Positions 16,172 through 24,543 of a DNA stretch of 44,409 nt are shown here, one piece after another (position 1 is the first letter of the stretch; each line of letters opens with the position of its first letter). Position numbers and translations under genes: made by a program. Below the pieces are notes generated by a model. It searched no databases, had not been told where the DNA came from, and saw only the letters and a program-made list of their open reading frames with translations. Origin of the DNA: Allobosea sp. LC85 (lineage in GTDB: Bacteria > Pseudomonadota > Alphaproteobacteria > Rhizobiales > Beijerinckiaceae); assembly GCF_000735605.1 (NCBI RefSeq), contig NZ_JPKG01000010.1:1-44409 (forward strand), in the 5' to 3' direction.

Positions 16172-16449
16172 TCGACAGCCTGACCGAGACCCGCCCCTTG
16201 AAGCTCGTCTATTTCGCCTGGGTCCGCGAGCGCATCGGCGTTGCGGAAGAGACGGTGGAAGTGCCACACGAGGCACGGACCGTGGCAGATCTCGTGAATT
16301 GGCTGAGAGGGCGCGACGAGGGCTACGAGATGGCCTTCGAGAATGCCGCGATCGTGCGCGCCGCCATCGACCATGTCCATGTCAAGCCGGAGGCCTCTCT
16401 CGCGGGCGCCCGGGAGATCGCCTTCTTCCCACCGATGACGGGCGGCTGA
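16168..16449 (+). CDS. moaD: molybdopterin synthase sulfur-carrier subunit MoaD
   Basis: A 93-residue ubiquitin-like sulfur carrier. Its C-terminal Gly-Gly (FFPPMTGG) is adenylated and thiocarboxylated, then donates sulfur to cyclic pyranopterin monophosphate with MoaE. The fold's KLVYFAWVRERIGV beta-hairpin, the ARTVADLVNWL helix and the DHVHVKPEASLAGAREIAFFPP end are standard. ATG 16168 overlaps the pgsA stop (ATGA), and moaE follows after 19 bp, so pgsA-moaD-moaE is one unit. The first eight residues are longer than in E. coli MoaD. There is no sign of degeneration. Confidence 0.95.
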   Translation: MIDSLTETRPLKLVYFAWVRERIGVAEETVEVPHEARTVADLVNWLRGRDEGYEMAFENAAIVRAAIDHVHVKPEASLAGAREIAFFPPMTGG

Positions 16450-16468
16450 CGCGAGCCGGATCCACGCC

Positions 16469-16924
16469 ATGTTCCCGGTTGTCCGCATCCAGCGCGAGGA
16501 TTTCGACCTCAACGCCGAGGTCAAGGCGCTGTCCCGCGATCGGGTCGACATCGGCGCGGTCGTCACCTTCGCCGGGCTTTGCCGCGATGAAGGTGGCAAA
16601 CTGGCGGCGCTCGAGCTCGAGCATTACCCCGGCATGGCCGAGGCCGAGATTGGCCGTGTGGCAGCGGAGGCAGTCGAACGCTGGCCGCTCACTGGTCTGG
16701 TCGCCATCCATCGTTACGGGCTCATCAGACCCGGCGAGCAGATCGTGCTGGTGGTCGCCACATCGCGCCATCGCCGTGCCGCTTTCGAGGCCGCCGAATT
16801 CCTGATGGACTATCTCAAGACCCGGGCCCCCTTCTGGAAGCGCGAGCATCTGAGCGACGGCACCATTGGCGGATGGGTCGAGGCTAAGGCCGATGACGAT
16901 ACCGCCGCAGCACGCTGGAACTGA
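16469..16924 (+). CDS. moaE: molybdopterin synthase catalytic subunit MoaE
   Basis: A 151-residue catalytic subunit that inserts two sulfurs from MoaD thiocarboxylate to make molybdopterin. The family pattern is intact: DIGAVVTFAGLCRDE, LELEHYPGMAE, IHRYGLIRPGEQIVLV, SRHRRAAFEAAEFLMDYLK and RAPFWKRE. K117 and K124 correspond to the essential lysines K119 and K126 of E. coli MoaE. The start is ATG 16469. The next gene begins 4 bp after the stop, so co-transcription is likely. Molybdoenzymes served by the cofactor are not encoded here. Confidence 0.95.
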   Translation: MFPVVRIQREDFDLNAEVKALSRDRVDIGAVVTFAGLCRDEGGKLAALELEHYPGMAEAEIGRVAAEAVERWPLTGLVAIHRYGLIRPGEQIVLVVATSRHRRAAFEAAEFLMDYLKTRAPFWKREHLSDGTIGGWVEAKADDDTAAARWN

Positions 16925-16928
16925 ACGA

Positions 16929-18017
16929 ATGCCTGGCCGACCGGTGCGCCCGCTGATCTCCCCAATCGCTGCAGTCACTCTGCTCGGCCTGGGCCATGCC
17001 CAGGCCGCCGAAGCCGGCACGAGGACCTTCCGTGACTGGATCGCCGGATGCGACAACCTCAGAGGCTGCACGGCCCTGTCGCTGCCCGCGGAAACGGCGA
17101 GCAATATCGGCTTCCTGAAGCTCGAGCGCTCGGCCGAACCGGCCGGCGCAGTCGAGCTTTCCCTGCGGCTCAGAGGCGAACAGCTCAAGGCGCCGCTCGA
17201 CGTACAGTTGCTTCTGGATGGCGCCCCCTTTTCCGCCAAAGGCAAGAGCCTGCCCGCCCGTCGCGACGATGGCGAAACCGCAACAGTCCTGCTGTCCGGC
17301 GCCGATACCGAGGCCCTCATCGCCGCAGCCCGAAAGGCAACCCGGCTGACCGCCAAGCTTGCCGGCAAGACTTATGATATTTCGCTCGCCGGCTCCGTCG
17401 CTGCCATGCTCTGGATCGACGAGCAACAGGGCAGACTGGGCGGCACGAGTGCCCTGATCCGGAAGGGCCCGGCCACGACCGTGCCTGCGGCGCCGGCCCT
17501 GCCCGTGATCACCGCGCGGGCGACTGCCGGTTTTCCTGCGCCGGACGCCAAGACGACGAAGGCGATCGCCGTTGCGCTACGCAAGCACCTCAAACAGCTC
17601 GACCCCGATCTGTGCGACGACAGCGGCGACGCGGATACGAGTTCCGACAATGTCTGGTCGCTTGACGCATCCACGAAGCTGGTTGGCCTGCTCTGCTCGC
17701 GCGGCGCCTACAATGTCACGACCGGGTTCTGGAGCGTGACCGGCACTGATGTCGCGAAGGCCAGGAAGGTTGCGTTTCCACAGCCGGGCGGCAACAGCGA
17801 CAACCTCCTGATCAATGCCAGCTTCGACCCCACGACCGGACAAGTCGGCTTCTTCGGCAAGGCGCGCGGCATCGGGGATTGCGGCAGCGCCGGCAATTAT
17901 GCCTGGACCGGCTCAGGCTTCATTCTGACCACCTTCAGCGAGATGCCGGAATGCCGTGGCGTGAGTCCGGAGGACTGGCCGACGCTCTATCGAAGCGACG
18001 TGAAACTCGCCAAATAG
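16929..18017 (+). CDS. secreted DUF1176 family protein
   Basis: A 362-residue periplasmic protein of unknown function matching the DUF1176 pattern. The signal sequence PLISPIAAVTLLGLGHAQA precedes AEAGTRTFRDWIAGCDNLRGCTAL (split, about 24-50). Family features are the paired cysteines in DWIAGCDNLRGC, the central RATAGFPAPDAKT region, YNVTTGFWSVTG, and C-terminal GIGDCGSAGNYAWTGSGF plus SEMPECRGV and WPTLYRSD. ATG 16929 is used; a longer frame to 16866 would overlap moaE and delay the signal peptide. It lies 4 bp after moaE and ends in a shared bidirectional terminator. I infer envelope location only. Confidence 0.88.
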   Translation: MPGRPVRPLISPIAAVTLLGLGHAQAAEAGTRTFRDWIAGCDNLRGCTALSLPAETASNIGFLKLERSAEPAGAVELSLRLRGEQLKAPLDVQLLLDGAPFSAKGKSLPARRDDGETATVLLSGADTEALIAAARKATRLTAKLAGKTYDISLAGSVAAMLWIDEQQGRLGGTSALIRKGPATTVPAAPALPVITARATAGFPAPDAKTTKAIAVALRKHLKQLDPDLCDDSGDADTSSDNVWSLDASTKLVGLLCSRGAYNVTTGFWSVTGTDVAKARKVAFPQPGGNSDNLLINASFDPTTGQVGFFGKARGIGDCGSAGNYAWTGSGFILTTFSEMPECRGVSPEDWPTLYRSDVKLAK

Positions 18018-18018
18018 C

Positions 18019-18050
18019 AAAAGGCCCGGTCTCTCGACCGGGCCTTTGTT
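18019..18050. terminator. bidirectional terminator between DUF1176 gene and ilvE
   Basis: An 11-bp perfect stem, AAAGGCCCGGT (18020-18030) and ACCGGGCCTTT (18037-18047), encloses the loop CTCTCG. TTTGTTCTTT follows on the plus strand and TTTTGC on the minus strand. It sits between two convergent genes (stops at 18017 and 18058) and can end both transcripts. Confidence 0.92.
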
Positions 18051-18057
18051 CTTTCGC

Positions 18058-18945
18058 TCACGCTGCCTTGGAGGTTGGCCTCACCGCAGCGGAGTAATCC
18101 TCCATGATCACCCTGCCCATATTGCCGGTGATGAACTTGTAGGGCCCGATTTCGGAGACCAGCGTCACCTCGGCGGCCGAGCCGGTGATGAAGCATTCCG
18201 AGAAGCCCTCGAGTTCCTCCGGGCGGATGCGCCGCTCGACCACCTCGAAACCGCGTGCCCGGCACAGATCGATCACCGACTGGCGGGTGAGGCCGTTCAG
18301 GAACCGGTCGGCGGTCGGGGTGTGAACCACGCCATCCCTGATGAAGAAGATGTTGGCGCCGGTGCATTCGGCGACATTGCCTTCCCAGTCGAGCATCATC
18401 GCGTCGGCATAGCCGGCCCGCTCCGCTTTGTGCTTGGAGAGCGAGCAGATCATGTAGAGTCCCGCCGCCTTGGCGTGGACCGGCGCGCAGGCCGGGTCGG
18501 GACGGCGATAATCGGCGATGTCGAGGCGCACGCCCTTCAGCTTCTGGGCCATGTCGAACATGCTCGGCCACTCCCAGACCGCGATCGCGGTATGGATGCG
18601 GTTGTTCATACCGGACACCGCCATCATCTCCGAGCCGCGCCAGGCGACCGGGCGGAGATAGGCATCCTTGAGGCCGTTCTCCTGAAGGCAGAGGTATTTG
18701 GCCGCGTCGATCTCGGCGACCGAATAAGGGATCGTGAAATCCATGATCTCGGCCGACTTGTGGAAGCGCTGCGAATGCTCGGTGCACTTGTAGATGACGC
18801 CGTCATAGGAACGTTCGCCCTCGAAGACGCAAGAGCCGTAATGCAGCCCGTGGGTCAGTACGTGCACCTTGGCGTCCTTCCACGGCACGAGCTTGCCATC
18901 GAACCAGATCACGCCGTCGCGCTGGTCGAAGGGAATGACAGACAT
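18058..18945 (-). CDS. ilvE: branched-chain amino acid aminotransferase
   Basis: A 295-residue fold-type IV PLP aminotransferase for the last step of Leu/Ile/Val synthesis, running with 2-oxoglutarate/glutamate. Motifs are GLHYGSCVFEGERSYDG (33-49), the PLP lysine K159 in VHAKAAGLYM, the E194-containing NVAECTGANIFF, LNGLTRQSVI and CFITGSAAEVTLV. ATG 18945 follows a good GAGGAG site; a 30-residue longer reading to 19035 lacks one. It is divergently arranged with a MarR-type regulator, with a palindrome lying between the two starts. The ending YSAAVRPTSKAA is slightly longer than in enterobacteria. Confidence 0.94.
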   Translation of the reverse strand: MSVIPFDQRDGVIWFDGKLVPWKDAKVHVLTHGLHYGSCVFEGERSYDGVIYKCTEHSQRFHKSAEIMDFTIPYSVAEIDAAKYLCLQENGLKDAYLRPVAWRGSEMMAVSGMNNRIHTAIAVWEWPSMFDMAQKLKGVRLDIADYRRPDPACAPVHAKAAGLYMICSLSKHKAERAGYADAMMLDWEGNVAECTGANIFFIRDGVVHTPTADRFLNGLTRQSVIDLCRARGFEVVERRIRPEELEGFSECFITGSAAEVTLVSEIGPYKFITGNMGRVIMEDYSAAVRPTSKAA

Positions 18946-19092
18946 GGGGCAACTCCTCTGCGAGTCTTCATGCGCCGAACTGGGCCACAAGGGCGAAGGG
19001 CGCGCAAGCACTGAACAATTACTGCGCTGCAGCAACCGAAAGCGACATAATCAGTCGCTCCGGATGCTTGACCGGTAATCTTCCGTCTGAGA

Positions 19093-19113
19093 TATGTCAA
19101 CATGGCTGACATA
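19093..19113. promoter_or_regulatory. palindromic operator candidate upstream of the MarR gene
   Basis: TATGTCA at 19093-19099 and TGACATA at 19107-19113 are perfect reverse complements with a 7-bp spacer, giving a 21-bp dyad. It ends 16 bp before the MarR start at 19130 and lies 147 bp upstream of ilvE. Size and position fit the autoregulatory sites of MarR dimers. Binding is inferred only. Confidence 0.5.
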
Positions 19114-19129
19114 AAATATGGAGCGCCTC

Positions 19130-19636
19130 GTGACTGACATGCAAGTCCGATCGACCGATGCGCCCCGGCCCGCGCCCGCCGAGGACGTACCCTACGACCT
19201 GATCGAGCTCTTCTTCTTCGCTTATCGCGATTTCGTCAGCGACCCCGACCGCATCCTGGCGGATTACGGCTTCGGCCGGGCACATCACCGCGTGCTGCAT
19301 TTCGTGCAAAGGCGCCCGGGCCTCACGATAGCCGAATTGCTCGATATCCTGCAGATCACCAAGCAGAGCCTCAACCGCGTGCTGAAGGAGCTTGTCGAGA
19401 CCGGTTTCGTCGAGTCCCGCATGGGCACGCAGGACAAGCGCCAGCGCAACCTCTATCCGACGGAGACTGGCAAGGAGCTAGCCGTGAGGCTGGCGCGTCT
19501 CCAGGGCAAGCGGATCAATGCGGCGCTCAGCGCCGTCGGCGCCGAGGCAGGCGAGCAAGTGGCGCGCTATCTCGCGGGGTTGATCGATCCGGCCGAACGC
19601 AAGAAGGTACTGGGCTTTCTCGCCACGCCGGTGTGA
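19130..19636 (+). CDS. MarR-family regulator, PetP-like
   Basis: A 168-residue winged-helix regulator. The MarR core runs from about residue 45 to 115: FGRAHHRVLHFVQRRPGLTI, the recognition helix ILQITKQSLNRVLKELVETG, and the wing MGTQDKRQRNLYPTETG. A Pro-rich start (APRPAPAEDVPYDLIELFFF) precedes it. GTG 19130 is preferred because GGAG lies 6 bases upstream; ATG 19118 and ATG 19139 are alternatives. It directly precedes an OmpR-type response regulator. The same pair in Rhodobacter capsulatus is petP-petR, required for cytochrome bc1 expression, so a PetP role is a fair inference from order and family. Function in this organism is not shown by sequence alone. Confidence 0.87.
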   Translation: MTDMQVRSTDAPRPAPAEDVPYDLIELFFFAYRDFVSDPDRILADYGFGRAHHRVLHFVQRRPGLTIAELLDILQITKQSLNRVLKELVETGFVESRMGTQDKRQRNLYPTETGKELAVRLARLQGKRINAALSAVGAEAGEQVARYLAGLIDPAERKKVLGFLATPV

Positions 19637-19746
19637 GCTGCGCGACAAAGAGCATCCAAGCCGGACATTGTGCCGTCGCCCAACTGTGGGATCCTTGTCT
19701 CGCAGCGGCGGGGATCGCGCTCCGGCTATGAAGAGGACCAAGCCCG

Positions 19747-20475
19747 ATGACCGCAGCCAAGGCCCTGAAGCCGGTCCCCGATGAGGCCCCGCATATCCTC
19801 GTGGTCGACGACGACCGCCGCCTGCGCGACCTGCTGGCGCGTTTTCTCGGGGATCACGGCTACCGCGTCACCACCGCAGCCAATGCGGCGGAAGCCGATT
19901 CCCGCCTCGCCCATCTGGTCTTCGATGCCATCGTGCTCGACATCATGATGCCCGGCGAGAACGGCTTCGACTTTGCCCGCCGCTTCCGCGGAGGTTCCAA
20001 CGCCCCGATCCTGATGCTGACTGCGCGCGCCGATAGCGCCGACCGCATCAACGGGCTGGAAATCGGCGTCGATGACTATCTCACCAAGCCCTTCGAGCCG
20101 CGCGAACTCATCCTGAGGCTTGCCAACATCCTCAAGCGGACCATCGTCTTGGATGCTCCGCAATCGGGCAGCCATCCTGACTTCGTCCGCTTCGGCCCCT
20201 TCATCTACGGTCTCGCCCGTGGCGAATTGCGCCATGGCGAGGAAACCATCCGCCTCACCGAGCGCGAGCGCGAGATCCTGACGGCCCTGGCTGAGCGCGC
20301 GGGCGAGCATGTCCCGCGCGAACAGCTCGCGGCGCAGGGCTCCGCCGCCAATGACCGCACCATCGACGTGCAAATCAATCGGCTGCGCCGCAAGATCGAG
20401 CGCGATCCGGCCGACCCGCTCTATCTCCAGACCGTTCGGGGTGTAGGCTACCGGCTGGTCACGGATCGGGGCTGA
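19747..20475 (+). CDS. OmpR-family response regulator, PetR-like
   Basis: A 242-residue two-component regulator. The receiver domain (16-130) has the acidic pair HILVVDDDRR, phospho-acceptor D65 in IVLDIMMPGENG, the switch Thr in LMLTARAD, and K114 in YLTKPFEPREL. The winged-helix output domain follows with LTEREREILTALAERAGEHV and the recognition helix NDRTIDVQINRLRRKIE. All phosphorelay residues are intact. It sits 110 bp after the MarR/PetP-like gene and 4 bp before a histidine kinase, which is presumably its cognate sensor. By analogy with PetR it may act on respiratory genes. Confidence 0.93.
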   Translation: MTAAKALKPVPDEAPHILVVDDDRRLRDLLARFLGDHGYRVTTAANAAEADSRLAHLVFDAIVLDIMMPGENGFDFARRFRGGSNAPILMLTARADSADRINGLEIGVDDYLTKPFEPRELILRLANILKRTIVLDAPQSGSHPDFVRFGPFIYGLARGELRHGEETIRLTEREREILTALAERAGEHVPREQLAAQGSAANDRTIDVQINRLRRKIERDPADPLYLQTVRGVGYRLVTDRG

Positions 20476-20479
20476 ATCG

Positions 20480-21928
20480 ATGCAAGGCGGTGCGCGTGGC
20501 ATGCGCTGGGCTCAGGCCGTCGGCCTCGGTCTTCGACGGGTCGGGGCCGCGATGGGACACTTGCGAGCCAGGCTCGCGCGCATGCTCAGGCCCGTATTCA
20601 AGCTCGGCGGACGGCCGCTGCGGATGATTGGCCGCTATATGCCGAAGGGCCTCTATCCGCGAGCCCTCGTCATCGTCATTGCGCCGGTCGTGCTGCTGCA
20701 GTCGGTCATCGCCTATGTCTTCATGGAGCGGCACTGGCAGACCGTGACGCAACGCCTGTCCTCGGCCGTCTCAGCCGACATCGCGGCGCTGATCGACGTC
20801 TATGAAAGCTATCCGCAGGATGCACAGGCGAGCGTGCTCAGTCGCATCGCGCTGGAGCGCCTGGGCCTGGATGTCGACATCATCCCGGACGCCGATCTGC
20901 CGCCACCGGGGCCCCGCCCCTTCTTCTCGCTGCTCGACAGTGCACTCTCAACGGAGCTCAGCCAGCAAGTCGCACGTCCCTTCTGGCTCGACACGGTCGG
21001 CCGCTCCAGCCTGATCGAGATCAGGGTCAAGCTCGGGCCGAACGTGATGCGCGTGCTGACGCGGCGGAGCCAGGCCTATGCCTCGAACAGCCATATCTTC
21101 CTGATCTGGATGATCGGCACATCGCTGATCCTGCTGACCATCGCCGTGCTGTTTCTGCGCAATCAGATCAGGCCTATCCTACGCTTGGCCGACGCGGCAG
21201 AGGCCTTTGGCAAGGGACGCGACTCCGATTTCCGTCCGCGCGGCGCGCGCGAGGTCCGGCGTGCCGGCAACGCCTTCATAGAAATGAAGCGCCGCGTCGA
21301 ACGCTCGGTCGGCGAGCGCACGACCATGCTCAACGGCGTCAGCCACGACCTGCGTACCATCCTCACCCGCTTCAAGCTTTCACTGGCACTGCTCGAACGT
21401 TCATCCGAGATCGACGCGCTGGAGAAGGATGTCGACGAGATGAGCCGTATGCTCGAGGACTATCTCGCCTTCGCCCGTGGCGACGCCGGCGAGGCTGCGG
21501 TCGAGACCGATATCCGCGCCCTTCTGGAAAACCTGAAGGCCAACGCCGAACGCCAAGGCCATCAGACCGAGCTCGAAGTCGTTGGCGATCCGCTGGTCGT
21601 GATTCGGCCGGACGCCATCCGCCGCCTTCTGACGAATCTCGTCTCCAACGCGGCGCGGTTCGGCGATCGCATCGCCATTCGCGCTACGCACGACGCCCGT
21701 TACTTGATCGTGATGATCGACGATGACGGCCCAGGCATCCCCGCTGGATTGCGGGAGGACGTGTTTCGTCCGTTCTTCCGGCTGGATGAGGCCCGCAATG
21801 TCGACAGTGGCGGCACTGGCCTCGGTCTCGCCATTGCCCGCGACATCGCCCGTGCCCATGGCGGCGACATCATCTTGGGCGACTCGCCGCTAGGCGGCTT
21901 GCGCGCCACGGTGCGACTGCCGGTCTGA
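20480..21928 (+). CDS. membrane sensor histidine kinase (EnvZ-like architecture)
   Basis: A 482-residue sensor. A basic cytoplasmic N-terminal stretch (1-60) is unusually long. TM1 is about 61-82 (ALVIVIAPVVLLQSVIAYVF), a periplasmic loop spans about 83-205, and TM2 is about 206-227. A HAMP domain follows (NQIRPILRLADAAEAFGKGR), then the DHp helix with H289 in NGVSHDLRTILTRFKL. The ATP-binding domain has LLTNLVSNAARFG, DDDGPGIP and GTGLGLAIARDIARAHGG. All catalytic boxes (H, N, G1, G2) are present. It starts 4 bp after the response regulator, so they are one operon. The stimulus is unknown. Confidence 0.93.
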   Translation: MQGGARGMRWAQAVGLGLRRVGAAMGHLRARLARMLRPVFKLGGRPLRMIGRYMPKGLYPRALVIVIAPVVLLQSVIAYVFMERHWQTVTQRLSSAVSADIAALIDVYESYPQDAQASVLSRIALERLGLDVDIIPDADLPPPGPRPFFSLLDSALSTELSQQVARPFWLDTVGRSSLIEIRVKLGPNVMRVLTRRSQAYASNSHIFLIWMIGTSLILLTIAVLFLRNQIRPILRLADAAEAFGKGRDSDFRPRGAREVRRAGNAFIEMKRRVERSVGERTTMLNGVSHDLRTILTRFKLSLALLERSSEIDALEKDVDEMSRMLEDYLAFARGDAGEAAVETDIRALLENLKANAERQGHQTELEVVGDPLVVIRPDAIRRLLTNLVSNAARFGDRIAIRATHDARYLIVMIDDDGPGIPAGLREDVFRPFFRLDEARNVDSGGTGLGLAIARDIARAHGGDIILGDSPLGGLRATVRLPV

Positions 21929-21959
21929 TCGCACCGCATCACGCCGCCCGTGGGCACCG

Positions 21960-22859
21960 CTACTCGGGCCGGATCACACCCAGGCGTTGAAAATATTCGG
22001 CCGCCTGATCAAGGAAGGCTCGCACTTTCGATGCCAGGTGCTGCCCGCTCTGAACCACGAGTTGCACAGGCAGCGACGCCGGCTCGAACTCGCGCAGGAG
22101 CCGCACCAGCGTCCCGGCGGCAATGTCGTCTGCTGCCTGGTAGGAAAGCGGCCGCGCCAGCCCGCGACCAGCACGGGCCGCGAGCAGGGCCGATTCAATC
22201 TCGTTGACGATGAACCGGGGCGCGACCGCAACGCTCGAACCGCGCGCCGATCCGCCGAAGCGCCAGAGCATGCCTTGCCCTGCTGCCACGCTGGCAATGG
22301 TGTCATGCTGCAGCAGGTCGGAGGGCCGCACCGGTACGCCACGGCGTTCGAGATAGGATGGAGCGGCGACCAACAGGCGCCTGACCTCTCCGACCTTTCG
22401 CACGACCAGCCGCGAATCCGGCAACGGACCGATCCGGATTGCGACATCCAGCCCTTCATCGATCATGTCGAGATTGCGGTCGGCCAGGACCAGCTCGACC
22501 TGCACCTCCGGATGCAGGTCCAGGAACTCCGTCACCAGCGGCGTGACATGGCGCCGCCCGAAGGCCAGCGGCGCCGTGATGCGTAGCAGACCACGAACTG
22601 GCGCCGCGGCCACGCCCGACATCGACGCCTCGTAATCAGCCAGCATCCTTCTGGCAGAGGTCGCGAGCTCACGCCCGGCATCCGTCGGCGTGAGTTGGCG
22701 CGTGGTGCGAGCGATCAGCCGCGCGCCAACGCGCTCCTCCAGCCCGGCAAGAGCCCGCGTCACCGCCGGGCGCGAACGCCGCAGCTGCCTGCCCGCTCCG
22801 GCGAGGCTACCGGTATCAAGGATGGCGACGAAGATCGCCAGTTCGTCGAGACGGTCCAA
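21960..22859 (-). CDS. LysR-type transcriptional regulator
   Basis: A 299-residue LTTR. The N-terminal winged helix (1-60), MDRLDELAIFVAILDTGSLA then RRSRPAVTRALAGLEERVGA, is followed by a linker helix and a periplasmic-binding-like effector domain with LRITAPLAFGRRHVTPLVTEF. That last motif and GLDVAIRIGPLPDSRLVVRK are typical of the large AaeR/PecT-like proteobacterial group. ATG 22859 is the natural start. It is divergent from a GST gene with a 99-bp intergenic region, the standard LTTR arrangement, so the GST and the following FMN-type protein are the likely targets. The inducer is unknown. Confidence 0.93.
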   Translation of the reverse strand: MDRLDELAIFVAILDTGSLAGAGRQLRRSRPAVTRALAGLEERVGARLIARTTRQLTPTDAGRELATSARRMLADYEASMSGVAAAPVRGLLRITAPLAFGRRHVTPLVTEFLDLHPEVQVELVLADRNLDMIDEGLDVAIRIGPLPDSRLVVRKVGEVRRLLVAAPSYLERRGVPVRPSDLLQHDTIASVAAGQGMLWRFGGSARGSSVAVAPRFIVNEIESALLAARAGRGLARPLSYQAADDIAAGTLVRLLREFEPASLPVQLVVQSGQHLASKVRAFLDQAAEYFQRLGVIRPE

Positions 22860-22958
22860 TCAATGTTCCTACAAATGGAATTCTGACTTTCAAAGATAGC
22901 AAATTTCGCGCAACAGCTGAAACAACGAGACTGTGACCTCACCTCTGGAGGTCGTCCC
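22860..22958. promoter_or_regulatory. divergent LysR/GST promoter region
   Basis: The 99-bp gap between two divergent start codons must carry both promoters. The part from 22862 to 22912 is clearly more AT-rich than the surroundings (ACAAATGGAATTCTGAC and further). The GST gene has a strong ribosome site (TGGAGG ending 8 bases before ATG 22959). Several T-N11-A matches of the LTTR type can be found, but they are not unique enough to name a site. Confidence 0.4.
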
Positions 22959-23582
22959 ATGTCACAAGCCGGCATCACCCTTCACAGCACGCCGCTCTCC
23001 GGACACGGCCATCGCGTCGAGCTGCTGCTGCGGGCACTCGGGCTCGAGTATCGTTTCGTGTCGGCGCCGGCCGATGTGCGCAGGAGCGAAGCCTTCCTCG
23101 CGCTCAATCCGCTTGGCCAGATCCCGGTGCTCCAGGACGGGGCGCTGATGCTGGCCGACAGCAACGCGATCATGGTCTATCTGGTGAAGCGCTACGCTCC
23201 GGACAGCGCCTGGTTGCCGAGCGAGCCGCTCGCAGCGGCCCAGGTCCAGCGCTGGCTCTCGATCGCCGCCGGAGAGGTCATGCATGGTCCCTCGACCGCG
23301 CGGTTGATCACCCAGTTTGGACTGAAGGACGATCCCGCCCGCGCCGAACGGATCTCCTCGCGGCTGCTCACCTTCATGGAAAGTCACCTGACGGGTCGCA
23401 CCTTCCTCGCGGCGGAGCACCCGACGCTGGCCGACCTCGCCTGCTATTCCTATGTGGCGCACGCGCCGGAAGGCGGCATCTCGCTCGAGCCCTACCCAGC
23501 AGTGAGAGCCTGGACCGCGCGCATCGAGGCTCTGCCCTTCTTCAAGCCGATCCCGCCCTCACCGCTCCCGGCCAAGGGCTGA
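22959..23582 (+). CDS. glutathione S-transferase
   Basis: A 207-residue soluble GST. The thioredoxin-fold N-domain (6-83) begins GITLHSTPLSGHGHRVELLL, with the G-site segment ALNPLGQIPVLQDGALMLADS containing the cis-proline and the Asp-Ser pair that holds the glutathione gamma-glutamyl group. The helical C-domain has the FLAAEHPTLADLACYSYV N-capping box/hydrophobic staple region. The start is ATG 22959, with a strong GGAGG. It begins a two-gene unit with the FMN split-barrel gene 6 bp downstream and is divergent from the LysR gene, its probable regulator. The substrate is unknown. It differs from the frameshifted GST at 5603. Confidence 0.92.
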   Translation: MSQAGITLHSTPLSGHGHRVELLLRALGLEYRFVSAPADVRRSEAFLALNPLGQIPVLQDGALMLADSNAIMVYLVKRYAPDSAWLPSEPLAAAQVQRWLSIAAGEVMHGPSTARLITQFGLKDDPARAERISSRLLTFMESHLTGRTFLAAEHPTLADLACYSYVAHAPEGGISLEPYPAVRAWTARIEALPFFKPIPPSPLPAKG

Positions 23583-23588
23583 TGTGCC

Positions 23589-24536
23589 ATGGACGAGTCC
23601 CCTTTCCATCTGGGTGAGCGCGATGCACAGGCCCGCGCGGGCCAATTCCCGCGCGGAGCCGGCATTCGCAACCTCATGCCGGACCAGCACAGAACCTTCT
23701 TCGCGCTCCTGCCCTATCTCTTCGTCGGCGGGCTCGATCGCGATGGCTGGCCGATCGCAACCGTGCTGTGCGGAGAAGCCGGCTTCGCGCAAAGCCCCTC
23801 GCCAACCCGCTTGCGCATCGCCGCGCTGCCCGCAGCGGGCGATCCGGCAGCCGCAGCGCTGGAGACGGACCGTCCCGTCGGCCTGCTTGGCCTCGACTTC
23901 ACGACGAGGCGGCGCAACCGGGCCAACGGCATTATTGCCGCCCACGACGCAGGCGGTCTCTCGGTCGAGGTCTCGCAGAGCTTTGGAAACTGTGCGAAAT
24001 ACATCCAGGCTCGCATCCCGACATCCATTGCCCGCTCGCCAGAGGTGGCGGAGTCGCTGACCAGGGAGTCGCTGACCAGATTGGACGCGGCCGCGCGGGC
24101 CGTGATCGGCGCGGCGGACACCTTGTTCATCGCCAGTTCGTCTGGCCCCCGGGACGGCCGGGCCTCGGGCGTCGACATCTCGCATCGCGGCGGCCAGCCG
24201 GGCTTTGTCCGGATCGACGGCGACGTCCTGACCATCCCGGATTTCGCCGGCAACAACTACTTCAACACGCTCGGCAACCTGCTGCTGGAGCCGCGCGCCG
24301 CCCTGCTTTTCCCCGACTTCGCGACGGGCGACGTCATTCAGCTTCAGGGCGAAACCGAGATTGTCTGGAGCGGCCCGGAACTCGGTTTCTTAAGTGGCTC
24401 GCAGCGGCTCTGGCGCTTTCGCGTCGTGCGCGGCTGGCGGCGCAAGGGCGCGCTGCCCTTCAGCTGGTCGGCAGCCGAACCGGCGCCGACCACGATGGAA
24501 ACCGGGACATGGCAGCGGGAACGCCCTGCTGCCTGA
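23589..24536 (+). CDS. pyridoxamine 5'-phosphate oxidase-like FMN split-barrel protein
   Basis: A 315-residue protein of the COG3576 type with one PNPOx-like FMN-binding barrel in the C-terminal half. Useful signatures are MPDQHRTFFALLPYLFVGGL near the N-terminus, PVGLLGLDFTTRRRNRANG, GNCAKYIQARIP, LFIASSSG, DISHRGGQPGFVRIDG, and IPDFAGNNYFNTLGNLLLE. It lies 6 bp after the GST, and such GST/FMN-barrel pairs are common in proteobacteria, suggesting joint detoxification. An exact 15-bp tandem repeat at 24051-24080 duplicates ESLTR in frame (residues 155-164). The true electron acceptor and substrate are unknown. Confidence 0.87.
   Translation: MDESPFHLGERDAQARAGQFPRGAGIRNLMPDQHRTFFALLPYLFVGGLDRDGWPIATVLCGEAGFAQSPSPTRLRIAALPAAGDPAAAALETDRPVGLLGLDFTTRRRNRANGIIAAHDAGGLSVEVSQSFGNCAKYIQARIPTSIARSPEVAESLTRESLTRLDAAARAVIGAADTLFIASSSGPRDGRASGVDISHRGGQPGFVRIDGDVLTIPDFAGNNYFNTLGNLLLEPRAALLFPDFATGDVIQLQGETEIVWSGPELGFLSGSQRLWRFRVVRGWRRKGALPFSWSAAEPAPTTMETGTWQRERPAA
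24051..24080 (+). repeat. 15-bp in-frame tandem duplication
   Basis: GAGTCGCTGACCAGG and GAGTCGCTGACCAGA follow one another, identical in 14 of 15 bases. They encode two copies of Glu-Ser-Leu-Thr-Arg between the N-terminal part and the barrel of the FMN protein. The reading frame is kept. It looks like a recent slippage event in a surface loop or helix. Confidence 0.85.
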
Positions 24537-24543
24537 GCCCTTG

